Positions 21,576 to 31,577 of a stretch of 64,000 bases of DNA are shown in pieces. Source of the DNA: Alishewanella aestuarii B11 (lineage in GTDB: Bacteria > Pseudomonadota > Gammaproteobacteria > Enterobacterales > Alteromonadaceae). The notes beneath the pieces were generated by a model. It was not told where the DNA came from and made no database searches. It saw only the letters and a program-made list of their open reading frames with translations. Both the position numbers and the translations under genes were made by a program. Positions within the stretch are counted from its first letter, which is position 1. Every line of letters starts with the position of its first letter. The stretch is from contig NZ_ALAB01000005.1 of NCBI RefSeq assembly GCF_000280055.1, forward strand, positions 226,098 through 290,097. Direction: 5' to 3'.

Positions 21576-22565
21576 ATGACGACAAAAGACAATGATCTGA
21601 CAGACTTCAAAGAAGACGAGTTAGCAGACGATGCGCTGCTGGTTGATGAGGATCTGGACCCGGAATTGCTGGAGCTCTCGGCCGATGAGACGGTAAGTGA
21701 TGAAATCTTCGTGCGGGATGACAGCCAGAAAACGCTGGATGCCACGCAAATTTACCTCGGTGAAATCGGCTTCTCGCCACTGTTAAGTGCCGAAGAAGAA
21801 GTCTACTTTGCCCGCTTGGCCTTAAAGGGCGATCAGGCCGCCAGAAAGCGGATGATTGAGAGTAACCTGCGGCTGGTGGTGAAAATTGCCCGTCGCTATA
21901 TTAACCGTGGTTTAGCCTTGTTGGATCTGATTGAAGAGGGCAACCTTGGCTTAATCCGCGCGGTAGAAAAATTCGACCCCGAGCGCGGTTTTCGGTTTTC
22001 GACTTACGCCACCTGGTGGATCCGCCAGACCATCGAACGCGCGATAATGAACCAAACGCGTACCATCCGCTTACCTATACATGTGGTTAAAGAGCTCAAT
22101 ATTTATCTGCGCGCGGCCCGCGAATTATCACAAAAGCTGGATCACGAACCGACGCCGGAAGAAATCGCTGCTGCGCTGGATAAGCCGGTAGAAGAAGTGC
22201 GGAAGATGCTGAAGTTAAATGAAAAAATCACTTCGGTCGATTCGCCGGTGGCTGGTGCCTCTGAAAAGCAGTTATTGGATGTACTAGCCGATGAAAAGGA
22301 ACTCGGACCCGAGCTGGAATTACAGGATCAGGATATCCGCCAGCATCTGGTGATCTGGTTGCAGGAGTTAAACCCAAAACAGCGCGAAGTACTGGCACGA
22401 CGCTTTGGCTTGCTGGGCTATGAACCCTCGACTTTGGAAGATGTGGGGCATGAAATCGGCCTGACCCGGGAGCGGGTGCGGCAAATTCAGGTTGAGGCGC
22501 TGCGTCGGTTGCGGGAAATCGTCACCCACCAGGGGTTAAATATCGAGACGCTGTTTCAGGAATAA
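21576..22565 (+). CDS. rpoS: RNA polymerase sigma factor RpoS
   Basis: RpoS (sigma-38) directs transcription in stationary phase and general stress. The 329-residue product (E. coli 330) has an acidic N-terminus, region 1.2 ([21 protein letters not shown]), region 2 ([53 protein letters not shown]), region 3 and region 4 with the helix-turn-helix [20 protein letters not shown]. An ATG at 21570 is also in frame, but the GGGGAG ribosome site at 21563-21568 is only one base from it and seven from the ATG at 21576. It lies 91 bp after nlpD, as in most gammaproteobacteria. Confidence 0.97.
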   Translation: MTTKDNDLTDFKEDELADDALLVDEDLDPELLELSADETVSDEIFVRDDSQKTLDATQIYLGEIGFSPLLSAEEEVYFARLALKGDQAARKRMIESNLRLVVKIARRYINRGLALLDLIEEGNLGLIRAVEKFDPERGFRFSTYATWWIRQTIERAIMNQTRTIRLPIHVVKELNIYLRAARELSQKLDHEPTPEEIAAALDKPVEEVRKMLKLNEKITSVDSPVAGASEKQLLDVLADEKELGPELELQDQDIRQHLVIWLQELNPKQREVLARRFGLLGYEPSTLEDVGHEIGLTRERVRQIQVEALRRLREIVTHQGLNIETLFQE

Positions 22566-22586
22566 GCGCTTATTCCACGAATAACA

Positions 22587-22609
22587 AAACGCCCCTGGTA
22601 GGAGCGTTT
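22587..22609 (+). terminator. Weak hairpin after rpoS
   Basis: AAACGCCCCT and AGGAGCGTTT pair with one internal mismatch around a three-base loop, but only a broken T-run (CCGTTTATT) follows. It may end rpoS transcription inefficiently. Confidence 0.4.
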
Positions 22610-22642
22610 CCGTTTATTAACACATCCCGCAGGACCGCGCTA

Positions 22643-23878
22643 CTATTGACGTTTTGCGGCAACCTGCTCGGCCTGACGTAAGATCCGCAACACATTACCA
22701 CCCCAGAGCGCTTCGATTTGTGCTTTGGTATAGCCACGGCGCATCAGCTCCCAGGTCACATTCAGCGTTTCGCTGGCATCTTCCCAGCCCTGTACACCGC
22801 CACCGCCATCAAAATCCGAGGCAATGCCGACATGCTCGATGCCGAGGCGTTGCACACTATAGTCAATATGATCGACAAATTGCGCGACAGTGACATCCGG
22901 GAACTGCTTACGCAGGCGAGCCAGTTCGGTATCGTAGCTATTGCGGTCCTGTTCGTTGGCATTAGCCCAACCGTTTGGCAGGTATTTCACGCGCAGCTTG
23001 CCAATTTCAGCATTGAGCCCCGGATCGAGCTCGGCTACATAGCTGCGAAAGGCAACCATCTGCGCGACACCGCCATTGGCTTTAATCGCATCAAGTTGTT
23101 CGTCATCCAGATTACGCAGATTGGCATGCACCGTCATGGCGCCGGAATGCGAGGCGATAACCGGTGCCTTTGACAACTTAATGGCTTCGAGCATCGACTT
23201 TTTACCCATATGCGACACATCAATCAGAATGCCGTGGCGGTTCAGTTCGGCGACTAATTGCCGGCCCAAGACGGATAAGCCCGGATCTTCAGCTGCATCA
23301 TTCAGATCTGCGCGTGGGTTAGAGCTGCCGGAAAATTGGTTATGACCGATATGGGTAAAGCTAACATAACGAATGCCACGCTCAGCCCATTTCGCGACTT
23401 CTTTGACACTGTCGCCGAGCGGATAGGCGTTTTCCATCCCCAGCAGCACAATGCGTTTGCCTGCTGCATGCAGTGCTTCAACTTCGGCTGCCGTTTTCGC
23501 CAGCCCAACCTGCTGTGGATAGGCACGGATCATCCGCATTATGGCCTGATAGCTATTCTCGGCAGTGGCGGCAGCTTGCTGATAAGCCTCCGGGGTCAGG
23601 GCTCCCTGACCCACATAAACGATCAGAAACACCGCATCCAGGCCGCCGGCACGCATCTTGGGCAGATCGACCTGGGCTTTGGTAAAGCCACCCGGATCGA
23701 GCAGGTGCGTCGCATAGCCACGGCCGATATCGACATGGGTATCAATAGTCAGAATTTGCTGATGTAAAGCCCGGGCTTCCGCTTCGGTCACGACTTTGCT
23801 TTGTGCCAGGGCAGTACCACTGAGAGTACCACTGAGCAAGAGGGCGGAGACCAGAGAGGCCAGTTTCGCTAAGCGCAT
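22643..23878 (-). CDS. Membrane dipeptidase (peptidase M19), exported
   Basis: M19 enzymes are binuclear zinc dipeptidases of the renal dipeptidase family that can also hydrolyse D-amino-acid-containing dipeptides. The 411-residue product has a clear signal peptide (LASLVSALLLSGTLSGTALAQ), so it is periplasmic or secreted. Zinc-site motifs are present in order: DTHVDIG near residue 46, GMENAYPL near 147, LIDVSHMGK near 219, ASHSGA near 240 and GIASDFDGGGG near 347. It is convergent with rpoS and followed on the same strand by no obvious partner. The natural substrate cannot be told from sequence. Confidence 0.92.
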   Translation of the reverse strand: MRLAKLASLVSALLLSGTLSGTALAQSKVVTEAEARALHQQILTIDTHVDIGRGYATHLLDPGGFTKAQVDLPKMRAGGLDAVFLIVYVGQGALTPEAYQQAAATAENSYQAIMRMIRAYPQQVGLAKTAAEVEALHAAGKRIVLLGMENAYPLGDSVKEVAKWAERGIRYVSFTHIGHNQFSGSSNPRADLNDAAEDPGLSVLGRQLVAELNRHGILIDVSHMGKKSMLEAIKLSKAPVIASHSGAMTVHANLRNLDDEQLDAIKANGGVAQMVAFRSYVAELDPGLNAEIGKLRVKYLPNGWANANEQDRNSYDTELARLRKQFPDVTVAQFVDHIDYSVQRLGIEHVGIASDFDGGGGVQGWEDASETLNVTWELMRRGYTKAQIEALWGGNVLRILRQAEQVAAKRQ

Positions 23879-23954
23879 GCTGCATCCTTTTTGTTGTTAT
23901 TGATAAGATCAGAGAGGCAGGAGCTTAGCGCGGAATCCGCTCTGACAGCAAGCC

Positions 23955-25142
23955 TTAGCCGCCGTCAGTTCGCCGTGTCAGGCGTTGGATTAAGACCGTG
24001 ACGGCCCCGGCCACTAAGCCCCAGAACGCCGAGGCAATGCCAAACAAACTGGCGCCAGATGCGGTGACCAGCAGGGTAATTACGGCGGCTTCCCGATACT
24101 CAGCATCGGCAGTACAGCTTTGCAGGTTAGCGGCTATGGTACCCAGCAGCGCCAGCCCGGCCAGCGCGGCTACCATCTCAGTAGGGAAGGCTGCAAACAG
24201 CGCGACCACAGTGGCGCCGGCCAGGCCAAACAGCAGATAAAATAGCCCGGCAGCGATGCCGGCAATATAGCGTTTGCTGCTGTCTGGATGCGCTTCATTA
24301 CCACTACAGATCGCTGCAGTTATGGCCGCCAGGTTAATCGAAAACGCGCCCAGCGGCGCCAGCAGCAGCGTGCTTAGCGCCGTGCTGCTAATCAGTGGCG
24401 ATACCGGTGTCTGATAACCACTGGCACGTAACACTGCGACACCGGGAATATTTTGTGACGCCATGGTTACCAGCAGCAGCGGTAAACCCATCCCCAGCAA
24501 CGCCGATAGCGAAAACGCCGGCGTAACCCATACCGGTGTTGCCAGTGTCAGCTTGACGGCGGAGAGGTCGAGCTCACCGCCGAGCCAAACCAGCAGTAAA
24601 CCACAGCCTAATACTGCCAGGATGGCGTACCGTGGCAGCAGGGCTTTGGCAAGCAGGTAGGTTAAACACATGGCGCCGACCAACAACAGTTGCTGTTGCA
24701 GACTGCTAAAGATGGCAAAGCCAAATTGCAGCAGTATGCCGGCCAGCATGGCGCTGGCCAGTGGCAGTGGGATCAGCCGGGTCAGGCGTTCAAACATGCC
24801 GCTTAAGCCAATGAGTAGCCCAAGTAATGCAGTAAAGATAAAGACCCCGGTCGCTTCCGCCAGCGTCAGACCTTGCAGGCTGGTGGCCAGCAGCGCGGCG
24901 CCTGGCGTTGACCAGGCGGTAATCACCGGGGCCTTGTAATACCAGGACAGACCAATACAGGTCAGCGCCATCCCTATACCCAATGCCAACAGCCAGGACG
25001 CCATTACGGCGTTGTCGGCACCGGCCGCTGCTGCTGCCTGAAACACAATCGCCACTGAACTGGCAAAGCCAACCAGCACCGCAACAAAACCGGCCACCAC
25101 GGCCGACAGGCTCCAATCATTAAGACGCATTCTGCTGCCCAT
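23955..25142 (-). CDS. Benzoate/H+ symporter family transporter (BenE-like)
   Basis: The 395-residue integral membrane protein has the BenE family pattern: about twelve hydrophobic segments, an N-terminal SAVVAGFVAVLVGFASSVAIVFQAA and the APVITAWSTPGAALLATSL motif. BenE proteins import benzoate by proton symport, but many homologues (such as E. coli YdcO) have no known substrate, and no aromatic degradation gene is nearby. The ATG at 25142 overlaps the mutS stop codon as TGATG, so the gene is translationally coupled to mutS, an unexpected operon partner. Confidence 0.88.
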   Translation of the reverse strand: MGSRMRLNDWSLSAVVAGFVAVLVGFASSVAIVFQAAAAAGADNAVMASWLLALGIGMALTCIGLSWYYKAPVITAWSTPGAALLATSLQGLTLAEATGVFIFTALLGLLIGLSGMFERLTRLIPLPLASAMLAGILLQFGFAIFSSLQQQLLLVGAMCLTYLLAKALLPRYAILAVLGCGLLLVWLGGELDLSAVKLTLATPVWVTPAFSLSALLGMGLPLLLVTMASQNIPGVAVLRASGYQTPVSPLISSTALSTLLLAPLGAFSINLAAITAAICSGNEAHPDSSKRYIAGIAAGLFYLLFGLAGATVVALFAAFPTEMVAALAGLALLGTIAANLQSCTADAEYREAAVITLLVTASGASLFGIASAFWGLVAGAVTVLIQRLTRRTDGG

Positions 25143-27703
25143 CAAATGTCCAGCTGTTGTTTCAGTTGATACAGATAATCCAACGCCTGGCGGGCACTCA
25201 GTTCATCCGGATTTAGCTGACGTAGCTGAGCCAGCAGCGGATGCTCCGGCGCCAGTAATTCCAGTTGGGTCACAGGTTCAGGCGTCGTCGCTGGCCCGTT
25301 TTGTTCTAACTGCCGCAGTTTCTGTCGTGCCAGTTGAATCACCGGTCTTGGCACCCCGGCCAGCTGGGCGACCTGCAGGCCAAAACTCTTGCTGGCGGCG
25401 CCTTCCTGCACATGATGCATAAATACAATGCCATCACCGTGCTCAACCGCATCCAGATGGACATTAGCGACGGCAGGTAATTGCTGCGCCAGACTGGTCA
25501 GTTCAAAATAATGGGTAGCAAACAGGGTTAACGCCTGCAGTTGATTGGCCAGATAGTCGGCACAGGCCCAGGCCAGACTCAGGCCATCATAGGTACTGGT
25601 GCCACGGCCAATTTCATCCATCAATACCAGACTTTGTGCCGTAGCATGATGCAGAATGGTCGCGGTTTCCGTCATCTCCACCATAAAGGTCGAGCGGCCG
25701 GACGCCAGATCATCAGAGGCACCAATCCGGGTGAAAATCCGATCAATAGGGCCAATTACTGCCTGCTTTGCCGGCACAAAGCTGCCGATGGCGGCCATTA
25801 GAGCAATCAGGGCGGTTTGCCGCATATAGGTTGATTTACCGCCCATATTGGGGCCGGTGATCATCAGCATCCGCCGTGAGGCGTCTAATTGCAACGGATT
25901 GGCAATAAAGGGCGCCTTTAGCACCCGCTCCACCACCGGATGCCGTGCCTGGGTCAGTTGAATACCGATCTGCTCAGTTAACAGCGGCCGGCAATACTGA
26001 TACAGCACCGCACACTCGGCAAAGCTGCAGAGCACATCCAGCTCAGATAAGGCTTGAGCCAGCTGTTGCAGCTGCGCCAGATAGGGGCTCACGGCGTCAA
26101 ACAGCGCGTCATAAAGCTGTTTTTCCAGCGTCAGCGCCTTACTCTGGCTACCCAGTACCTTATCTTCGTATTCTTTTAGCTCCGGAATAATATAGCGTTC
26201 ATTATTTTTCAGCGTTTGCCGGCGCACATATTCCGGCGGCACCCTGGTATCAGCACTGCGACCGGTTTCGATATAAAAACCATGGATCTTGTTAAAGCCG
26301 ACTTTTAACGAACTAATACCGGTACGCTCACGCTCGCGCAGCTCCAGTTGCTGTAAGTAGTCGGTGGCACCTTCAGCCAGCGCCCGCCATTCATCCAGTT
26401 CGGCATGATAGCCCGGAGCAATGACGCCGCCATCACGGATCAGCACTGGTGGTGACTCGACGATAGCGCGTTGTAATAATTCAGCCAGCTCCGGCACCGG
26501 CAGGGTGGCCTGCTGATGCTGCTGTAGCAACTGACTGTTGGCATGCAGTAACTGCTGCTGTAGCTCTGGCAGCTCGGTTAGCGCCTGGCGCAGCCGGGCA
26601 AAATCGCGGGGCCGGGCGCTGCGCAGGGCCAGCCGGGCCAGGATCCGCTCGATATCGCCGATTTGCTTTAGTGAGGGCTGCAGCGCCTGAAAATCCTCTG
26701 TCAGTTCCTGTACCGCATCCAGCCGCTGATTAAGCTGAGTGTGGTTACGCAGCGGCGCATGGATCCAGCGCTTTAGTAAGCGGGAGCCCATGGCAGTCTG
26801 GGTTTTATCCAGTACAGCCGCCAGCGTATGCTCAGTTTGCCCACTTAAGGTATGGGTTAATTCCAGATTGCGGCGGGTGGCGGCATCCAGCACGATAAAA
26901 TCATCCGGCCGCTCCAGTGCGATACTGCGTAAATGCGGTAACTGAGCGCGCTGGGTATCTTTGACATATTGCATCAAACAGCCGGCGGCCATCAGCGCAA
27001 CCGGCGCTTCCAACACGCCAAAGCTCTGTAAATCGCGGGTGCCAAATTGCTGGCACAGTAAGCGCTCGGCACTGGCCAGTTCAAACTCCCATACCGGACG
27101 GCGGCGGGCGCCTTTGCGTTCGGTCAGGTGCGGTAGACTAAAGTTTTCCGGATAGAGCAATTCGGCCGGATTCAGCCGTTGCAGCAAGGCGGCCAAATCA
27201 TCGGCATGACTGACCTGATTCAGCAAAAAACGGCCGCTGGTCAGATCCAGTTGCGCCAGACCAAAGTGGCTGCGACTCTCACTGATGGCACAGAGTAAAT
27301 TATCCTGCCGCTCATTCAGCAACGCCTCGTCGGTCACGGTGCCCGGGGTAACAATCCGCACCACCTTGCGCTCTACCGGCCCCTTGCTGGTCGCCGGATC
27401 GCCGATCTGTTCGCAAATGGCGACCGACTCACCCAATTGCACCAGACGCGCCAGATAACCTTCAACGGCATGATAGGGCACACCGGCCATCGGGATTGGT
27501 TCACCGGCGCTTTGACCGCGTTTGGTCAGCGAAATATCTAACAGGGCGGCAGCCTTTTTCGCATCTTCATAAAAAAGTTCGTAAAAATCACCCATCCGGT
27601 AAAACAATAAGATCTGCGGATGCTGGCTTTTCAGTGCCAGATATTGCTGCATCATCGGGGTATGATTGCTTAACGCTTGCTCCGGTTTCTGGTCTGACGG
27701 CAT
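25142..27703 (-). CDS. mutS: DNA mismatch repair protein MutS
   Basis: MutS recognises mismatches and small loops and recruits MutL. From the ATG at 27703 the product is 853 residues, identical in length to E. coli MutS. Near the N-terminus is the mismatch-contacting motif [15 protein letters not shown]. The ATPase has Walker [14 protein letters not shown], then [16 protein letters not shown], Walker [18 protein letters not shown] and the His loop [10 protein letters not shown]. The frame continues 42 codons upstream into pncC, without family similarity. It is divergent from pncC with only 31 bp between start codons. Confidence 0.97.
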   Translation of the reverse strand: MPSDQKPEQALSNHTPMMQQYLALKSQHPQILLFYRMGDFYELFYEDAKKAAALLDISLTKRGQSAGEPIPMAGVPYHAVEGYLARLVQLGESVAICEQIGDPATSKGPVERKVVRIVTPGTVTDEALLNERQDNLLCAISESRSHFGLAQLDLTSGRFLLNQVSHADDLAALLQRLNPAELLYPENFSLPHLTERKGARRRPVWEFELASAERLLCQQFGTRDLQSFGVLEAPVALMAAGCLMQYVKDTQRAQLPHLRSIALERPDDFIVLDAATRRNLELTHTLSGQTEHTLAAVLDKTQTAMGSRLLKRWIHAPLRNHTQLNQRLDAVQELTEDFQALQPSLKQIGDIERILARLALRSARPRDFARLRQALTELPELQQQLLHANSQLLQQHQQATLPVPELAELLQRAIVESPPVLIRDGGVIAPGYHAELDEWRALAEGATDYLQQLELRERERTGISSLKVGFNKIHGFYIETGRSADTRVPPEYVRRQTLKNNERYIIPELKEYEDKVLGSQSKALTLEKQLYDALFDAVSPYLAQLQQLAQALSELDVLCSFAECAVLYQYCRPLLTEQIGIQLTQARHPVVERVLKAPFIANPLQLDASRRMLMITGPNMGGKSTYMRQTALIALMAAIGSFVPAKQAVIGPIDRIFTRIGASDDLASGRSTFMVEMTETATILHHATAQSLVLMDEIGRGTSTYDGLSLAWACADYLANQLQALTLFATHYFELTSLAQQLPAVANVHLDAVEHGDGIVFMHHVQEGAASKSFGLQVAQLAGVPRPVIQLARQKLRQLEQNGPATTPEPVTQLELLAPEHPLLAQLRQLNPDELSARQALDYLYQLKQQLDI

Positions 27704-27734
27704 AATGGTGCTAACACTTCCTGTTGGATCAAAT

Positions 27735-28235
27735 ATGACAGCGGAAACAACAAGCTTAGCGCTTGCCACTGAACTAGGGCAGCTATTATTACGGAAAAAA
27801 GCCAGTATCACCACTGCAGAATCCTGCACCGGTGGTGGGGTTGCCTACTGGCTGACCGCAGTAGCCGGCAGCTCAGCCTATGTTGACCGCAGCTTTGTTA
27901 CCTACAGCAATAAAGCCAAGCAGCAATTGTTAGGGGTGCGCAGCGCAACGCTATTACAATATGGCGCTGTCAGTGAGCAAACGGTAGCCGAGATGGCCAG
28001 TGGCGCAGCCCAGGCGGCGGGCGCCAGCATTGCGCTTGCCATCTCCGGCATTGCCGGCCCTACCGGTGGCACGGCAAAGAAGCCGGTCGGTACCGTCTGT
28101 TTCGGTTTTAGTATCGACGGGACTGTCAGCACTCAGCAATTGCATTTTGCTGGCGACCGGCAGCAGATCCGCCAGCAGGCGATTGAACATGCGCTCAGAC
28201 AATGCATCTTGTTATTGACAGCCCCAACAAACTAG
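27735..28235 (+). CDS. pncC: Nicotinamide-nucleotide amidohydrolase PncC (CinA C-terminal)
   Basis: PncC deamidates nicotinamide mononucleotide to nicotinate mononucleotide, returning the product of NAD-dependent DNA ligase to NAD synthesis. The 166-residue product (E. coli PncC 165) has the stand-alone CinA C-terminal fold: [17 protein letters not shown] near residues 27-43, [37 protein letters not shown]. The catalytic Ser and Lys motifs are retained. I chose the ATG at 27735 over an ATG at 27705 on family length. The recA promoter lies in its last codons. Confidence 0.92.
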   Translation: MTAETTSLALATELGQLLLRKKASITTAESCTGGGVAYWLTAVAGSSAYVDRSFVTYSNKAKQQLLGVRSATLLQYGAVSEQTVAEMASGAAQAAGASIALAISGIAGPTGGTAKKPVGTVCFGFSIDGTVSTQQLHFAGDRQQIRQQAIEHALRQCILLLTAPTN

Positions 28236-28257
28236 ACTACTGTATGCTCATACAGTT
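28215..28257 (+). promoter_or_regulatory. recA promoter with LexA (SOS) box
   Basis: TTGACA (28215-28220), a 17-bp spacer and TACTGT (28238-28243) form the promoter. A LexA operator CTGT-ATGCTCAT-ACAG (28240-28255) overlaps the -10 box, so bound LexA would block RNA polymerase. The spacing CTGT-N8-ACAG is the gammaproteobacterial consensus. The -35 box lies inside pncC. Confidence 0.93.
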
Positions 28258-28292
28258 GTTAAAGGCTTAACCTAATTTCTCCGGAGCGACCA

Positions 28293-29339
28293 ATGGACGA
28301 CAACAAACAAAAGGCATTAAGTGCGGCACTAAGCCAGATTGAACGCCAGTTCGGTAAAGGTTCTATTATGCGGCTGGGCGACAGCACTGCCCTGGATATT
28401 GAAGCGGTATCCACCGGCTCACTGGGGCTGGATATTGCACTGGGCATTGGCGGTTTACCTTATGGCCGGATTGTGGAAATTTATGGTCCTGAGTCCTCCG
28501 GTAAAACCACCTTAACGCTGCAGGTGATTGCCGAAGCACAGCGTAGCGGTAAAACCTGTGCTTTTATCGATGCCGAACATGCGTTGGATCCGGTGTATGC
28601 GAAGAAATTAGGCGTGGATGTCGATAAGCTGTTAGTTTCTCAGCCAGATACCGGTGAGCAGGCACTGGAAATCTGCGACATGCTGGTGCGTTCTGCCGCC
28701 GTAGACGTGGTGATCGTGGACTCGGTCGCCGCCTTAACGCCGAAAGCAGAAATTGAAGGTGACATGGGTGACAGCCATATGGGTTTACAGGCCCGCTTAA
28801 TGTCACAGGCACTGCGTAAACTGACTGCCAATATCAAACGCTCCAATACCCTGTGTATCTTTATCAACCAGATCCGGATGAAGATCGGTGTAATGTTTGG
28901 TAACCCGGAAACCACCACCGGCGGTAATGCGCTGAAATTCTATGCCTCAGTACGTTTAGATATCCGTCGTATTGGCTCGGTAAAAGAAGGCGATGAAATT
29001 ACCGGTAACGAAACCCGGGTTAAGGTAGTAAAAAACAAAGTAGCTCCGCCATTCAAACAAGCTGAATTTATTATTCAGTATGGCGCCGGTATCAACAAAC
29101 TGGGTGAGCTGATTGACCTGGGCGTACAGCAAGGCTTAGTTGATAAGTCTGGCGCCTGGTACGCTTATCAGGGCAATAAGATTGGTCAGGGTAAAGCCAA
29201 TGCCATGAAGTTCTTGCAGGATAACCCTGCGGTGGCAGATGAAATTGAAAAAGAGCTGCGGGCGCGGCTGTTATTAAAGCCGGGCGAAGCCGTCGCTACT
29301 GACGATGTGATGGAGATGCCAGAGCCGGAAGAGCTATAA
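28293..29339 (+). CDS. recA: Recombinase RecA
   Basis: RecA forms filaments on single-stranded DNA, catalyses strand exchange and triggers LexA self-cleavage. The 348-residue product (E. coli 353) starts [22 protein letters not shown]. It has Walker [14 protein letters not shown], the [11 protein letters not shown] segment, [21 protein letters not shown] (loop L1), the L2 region [16 protein letters not shown] and an acidic tail ending EMPEPEEL. It is transcribed from an SOS promoter and closed by a terminator. The usual neighbour recX is displaced to 38702. Confidence 0.99.
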   Translation: MDDNKQKALSAALSQIERQFGKGSIMRLGDSTALDIEAVSTGSLGLDIALGIGGLPYGRIVEIYGPESSGKTTLTLQVIAEAQRSGKTCAFIDAEHALDPVYAKKLGVDVDKLLVSQPDTGEQALEICDMLVRSAAVDVVIVDSVAALTPKAEIEGDMGDSHMGLQARLMSQALRKLTANIKRSNTLCIFINQIRMKIGVMFGNPETTTGGNALKFYASVRLDIRRIGSVKEGDEITGNETRVKVVKNKVAPPFKQAEFIIQYGAGINKLGELIDLGVQQGLVDKSGAWYAYQGNKIGQGKANAMKFLQDNPAVADEIEKELRARLLLKPGEAVATDDVMEMPEPEEL

Positions 29340-29368
29340 GTCTTTACCACAGCGTCTCAGTTTTCAGG

Positions 29369-29403
29369 ACTCCGGTAGCGAAATGCACCGGAGTTTTGTT
29401 TTT
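29369..29403 (+). terminator. Intrinsic terminator after recA
   Basis: ACTCCGGT and ACCGGAGT form an 8-bp stem with a ten-base loop, followed by TTTTGTTTTT. It begins 30 bp after the recA stop. Confidence 0.88.
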
Positions 29404-29436
29404 AGCGGGATTAACTCAGACCTTAGCCACCACTTT

Positions 29437-29520
29437 ACAGCCGTCGACAGACGGCTGTTGCTTTTCTGGCATAGTACGGCATAATACGCCTTATTTAGAC
29501 GTCTAAACGTATAGAAGTTA
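29437..29520 (+). promoter_or_regulatory. metA promoter region with three tandem MetJ boxes
   Basis: A likely promoter is TTGCTT (29458-29463), 18 bp, then TAATAC (29482-29487). Directly downstream are three consecutive 8-bp met boxes: AGACGTCT (29497-29504, perfect), AAACGTAT and AGAAGTTA (to 29520). MetJ with S-adenosylmethionine binds such tandem boxes and represses methionine genes. A 9-bp hairpin (ACAGCCGTC / GACGGCTGT, 29437-29458) just upstream overlaps the -35 box. Confidence 0.85.
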
Positions 29521-29586
29521 TCAGAGGTGCCAGCTGACTAACCAGACTCAGGTTCAGTATGGTGCTAGCCACAGGCGGAGCCAGCT

Positions 29587-30510
29587 ATGCCTATTAAAGT
29601 GATTGACCAGTTACCTGCAGTAGAAGCCTTATCAGCAGAGAATGTCTTTGTAATGACCGAGAGCCGGGCGGCAGCCCAGGATATCCGGCCATTACGGATC
29701 GCGATTCTGAATTTAATGCCCAATAAAATTGTGACTGAAATTCAGTTACTACGTTTATTAGCGAATAGCCCGCTGCAGCTGGATATTGAGCTGATCCGCA
29801 TCGATGATCATGTCAGTAAACATACACCGGAGAGCCATTTAAACTGCTTCTATCGTTACTTTTCTGATGTGCAGGGGCAGAAATATGATGGTCTGATTAT
29901 TACCGGGGCGCCGCTGGGGCTGGTCGATTACGAAGATGTCACCTACTGGCAGCAGTTTGGTGAGATCCTGCGCTGGGCGGATACCCACGTTACCTCGACG
30001 CTGTTTTTATGTTGGGCCGCCCATGCGGCGCTGTATCATTACTACGGCTTACAGCGGGAAATTCGCGGCGAAAAATTATCCGGAGTTTACTGGCAGGACG
30101 TAGTACAGCCGTTTAGCCCGTTGCTACGCGGCTTTGACCAGCAATTTTTGGTACCACATTCACGTTATGCGCAGGTGCCAAAACAAAAATACCAACAGCA
30201 TGATGATTTGCATATCCTGGCTGAAGCCGATGTCACCGGGGCCTACTTGTTGCAAAACAGCAGTGGCAGCCGGATCTTTGTTACCGGGCACCCGGAGTAT
30301 GATCTGACCACGCTGGATGATGAGTATCAACGTGACCTGGCGGCCGGTTTAGCGCCGCGTTTACCGGAGAACTACTACCGGAATAATGATCCGGCCCAGG
30401 GGCCGTTAAAATTATGGCAGGCGCACGCCTTTTTATTATTCAGTAACTGGTTAAACTATTACGTTTACCAGGCTACGCCCTTTGACCTGAATCAGATAGG
30501 CAACAGTTAA
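29587..30510 (+). CDS. metA: Homoserine O-succinyltransferase
   Basis: MetA activates homoserine with succinyl-CoA in the first dedicated step of methionine synthesis. The 307-residue product (E. coli 309) begins [15 protein letters not shown]. It has [21 protein letters not shown], the [15 protein letters not shown] segment, [20 protein letters not shown], the catalytic Cys in [16 protein letters not shown] near residue 142 and the His/Glu pair in FVTGHPEYD. The MetJ boxes upstream fit repression by methionine/SAM. Its TAA overlaps the next ATG by one base, so it is coupled to the methionine synthase genes. Confidence 0.97.
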   Translation: MPIKVIDQLPAVEALSAENVFVMTESRAAAQDIRPLRIAILNLMPNKIVTEIQLLRLLANSPLQLDIELIRIDDHVSKHTPESHLNCFYRYFSDVQGQKYDGLIITGAPLGLVDYEDVTYWQQFGEILRWADTHVTSTLFLCWAAHAALYHYYGLQREIRGEKLSGVYWQDVVQPFSPLLRGFDQQFLVPHSRYAQVPKQKYQQHDDLHILAEADVTGAYLLQNSSGSRIFVTGHPEYDLTTLDDEYQRDLAAGLAPRLPENYYRNNDPAQGPLKLWQAHAFLLFSNWLNYYVYQATPFDLNQIGNS

Positions 30511-31577
30511 TGACAGAGCTTCGTTTAACGCCACAGCAACTACGCCAGCTGCTGGCCTCACGTATTTTGGTGCTGGATGGCGCTATGGGCACCATGATCC
30601 AACAACACCGTCTGGATGAAGCCGGTTATCGCGGCGCTGAGTTTGCGGATTGGCCGTGCGATCTCAAAGGTAACAACGATTTGTTAGTCCTTACTCAGCC
30701 GGAACTCATTGCCGATATTCACCGGCAATACTTGCTGGCCGGGGCGGACATTATTGAAACCAATACCTTTAACGCCACCACCATTGCGATGCATGATTAT
30801 CAGATGGCGCACCTGTCAGAGCGCATCAATCGTGAGGCGGCGGCACTGGCGCGGCGGGTTTGTGACGAAGTCACAGCCCTGCAACCTGACAAACCTCGTT
30901 TTGTCGCCGGTGTGTTAGGACCTACTAACCGTACTGCCTCGATTTCACCAGACGTTAACGATCCCGGATTTCGCAATGTCAGCTTTGATGAGTTAGTGCT
31001 TGCTTACAAGGAATCGACCCGGGCGCTGATTGCAGGTGGCGCCGATATTATTATGCTGGAAACCATTTTCGATACGCTGAATGCCAAGGCGGCAGCCTTT
31101 GCCGTGTTGGAGGTGTTTGAAGAGCTGCAGTTGGAGTTACCGGTGATGATCTCCGGCACCATCACCGATGCCTCAGGCCGCACACTGTCCGGCCAAACGA
31201 CCGAAGCGTTTTATTATTCGCTGGCGCATGTCAAGCCGGTGACCTTTGGCCTGAACTGTGCGCTGGGGCCGGATTTGCTGCGTCCTTATGTCGAAACCCT
31301 GGCCACCATTTCCGAAGCTTATGTTTCGGTGCACCCGAATGCCGGTTTGCCGAATGAGTTTGGCGAATATGATTTGGGCGCTGAGGCGATGGCAGCAGAA
31401 ATTGCTGATTGGGCCAAACAGGGCTTTTTAAATATCGTCGGTGGCTGCTGTGGTACCACGCCAGAGCATATTAAAGCCATTGCCGAAGCGGTAAAAGATG
31501 CGCCGCCGCGGCAACCAAAAGCGGCCGATCATAGTTTTCATTTGGCCGGCCTAGAAGCCTTTGCGGTGGAGTGGTGA
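30510..31577 (+). CDS. metH: Methionine synthase, homocysteine-binding subunit (N-terminal half of split MetH)
   Basis: The 355-residue product equals the first module of cobalamin-dependent methionine synthase, a homocysteine S-methyltransferase barrel. It starts [18 protein letters not shown], then has [31 protein letters not shown] and the zinc cysteines: one in [10 protein letters not shown], two in [14 protein letters not shown]. It ends at the linker that joins the modules in one-piece MetH ([12 protein letters not shown]). The stop codon overlaps the next ATG as TGATG. Together with the downstream gene the total is 1228 residues (E. coli MetH 1227), so this is gene fission with no loss of sequence. 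It is cotranscribed with metA. Confidence 0.93.
   Translation: MTELRLTPQQLRQLLASRILVLDGAMGTMIQQHRLDEAGYRGAEFADWPCDLKGNNDLLVLTQPELIADIHRQYLLAGADIIETNTFNATTIAMHDYQMAHLSERINREAAALARRVCDEVTALQPDKPRFVAGVLGPTNRTASISPDVNDPGFRNVSFDELVLAYKESTRALIAGGADIIMLETIFDTLNAKAAAFAVLEVFEELQLELPVMISGTITDASGRTLSGQTTEAFYYSLAHVKPVTFGLNCALGPDLLRPYVETLATISEAYVSVHPNAGLPNEFGEYDLGAEAMAAEIADWAKQGFLNIVGGCCGTTPEHIKAIAEAVKDAPPRQPKAADHSFHLAGLEAFAVEW

Noticed and set aside
28564..28918. Antisense frames within recA, and similar ones in alaS, oadA, mutS and metH
   Set aside because: Shadows of strongly conserved genes; no independent start signals or family motifs.
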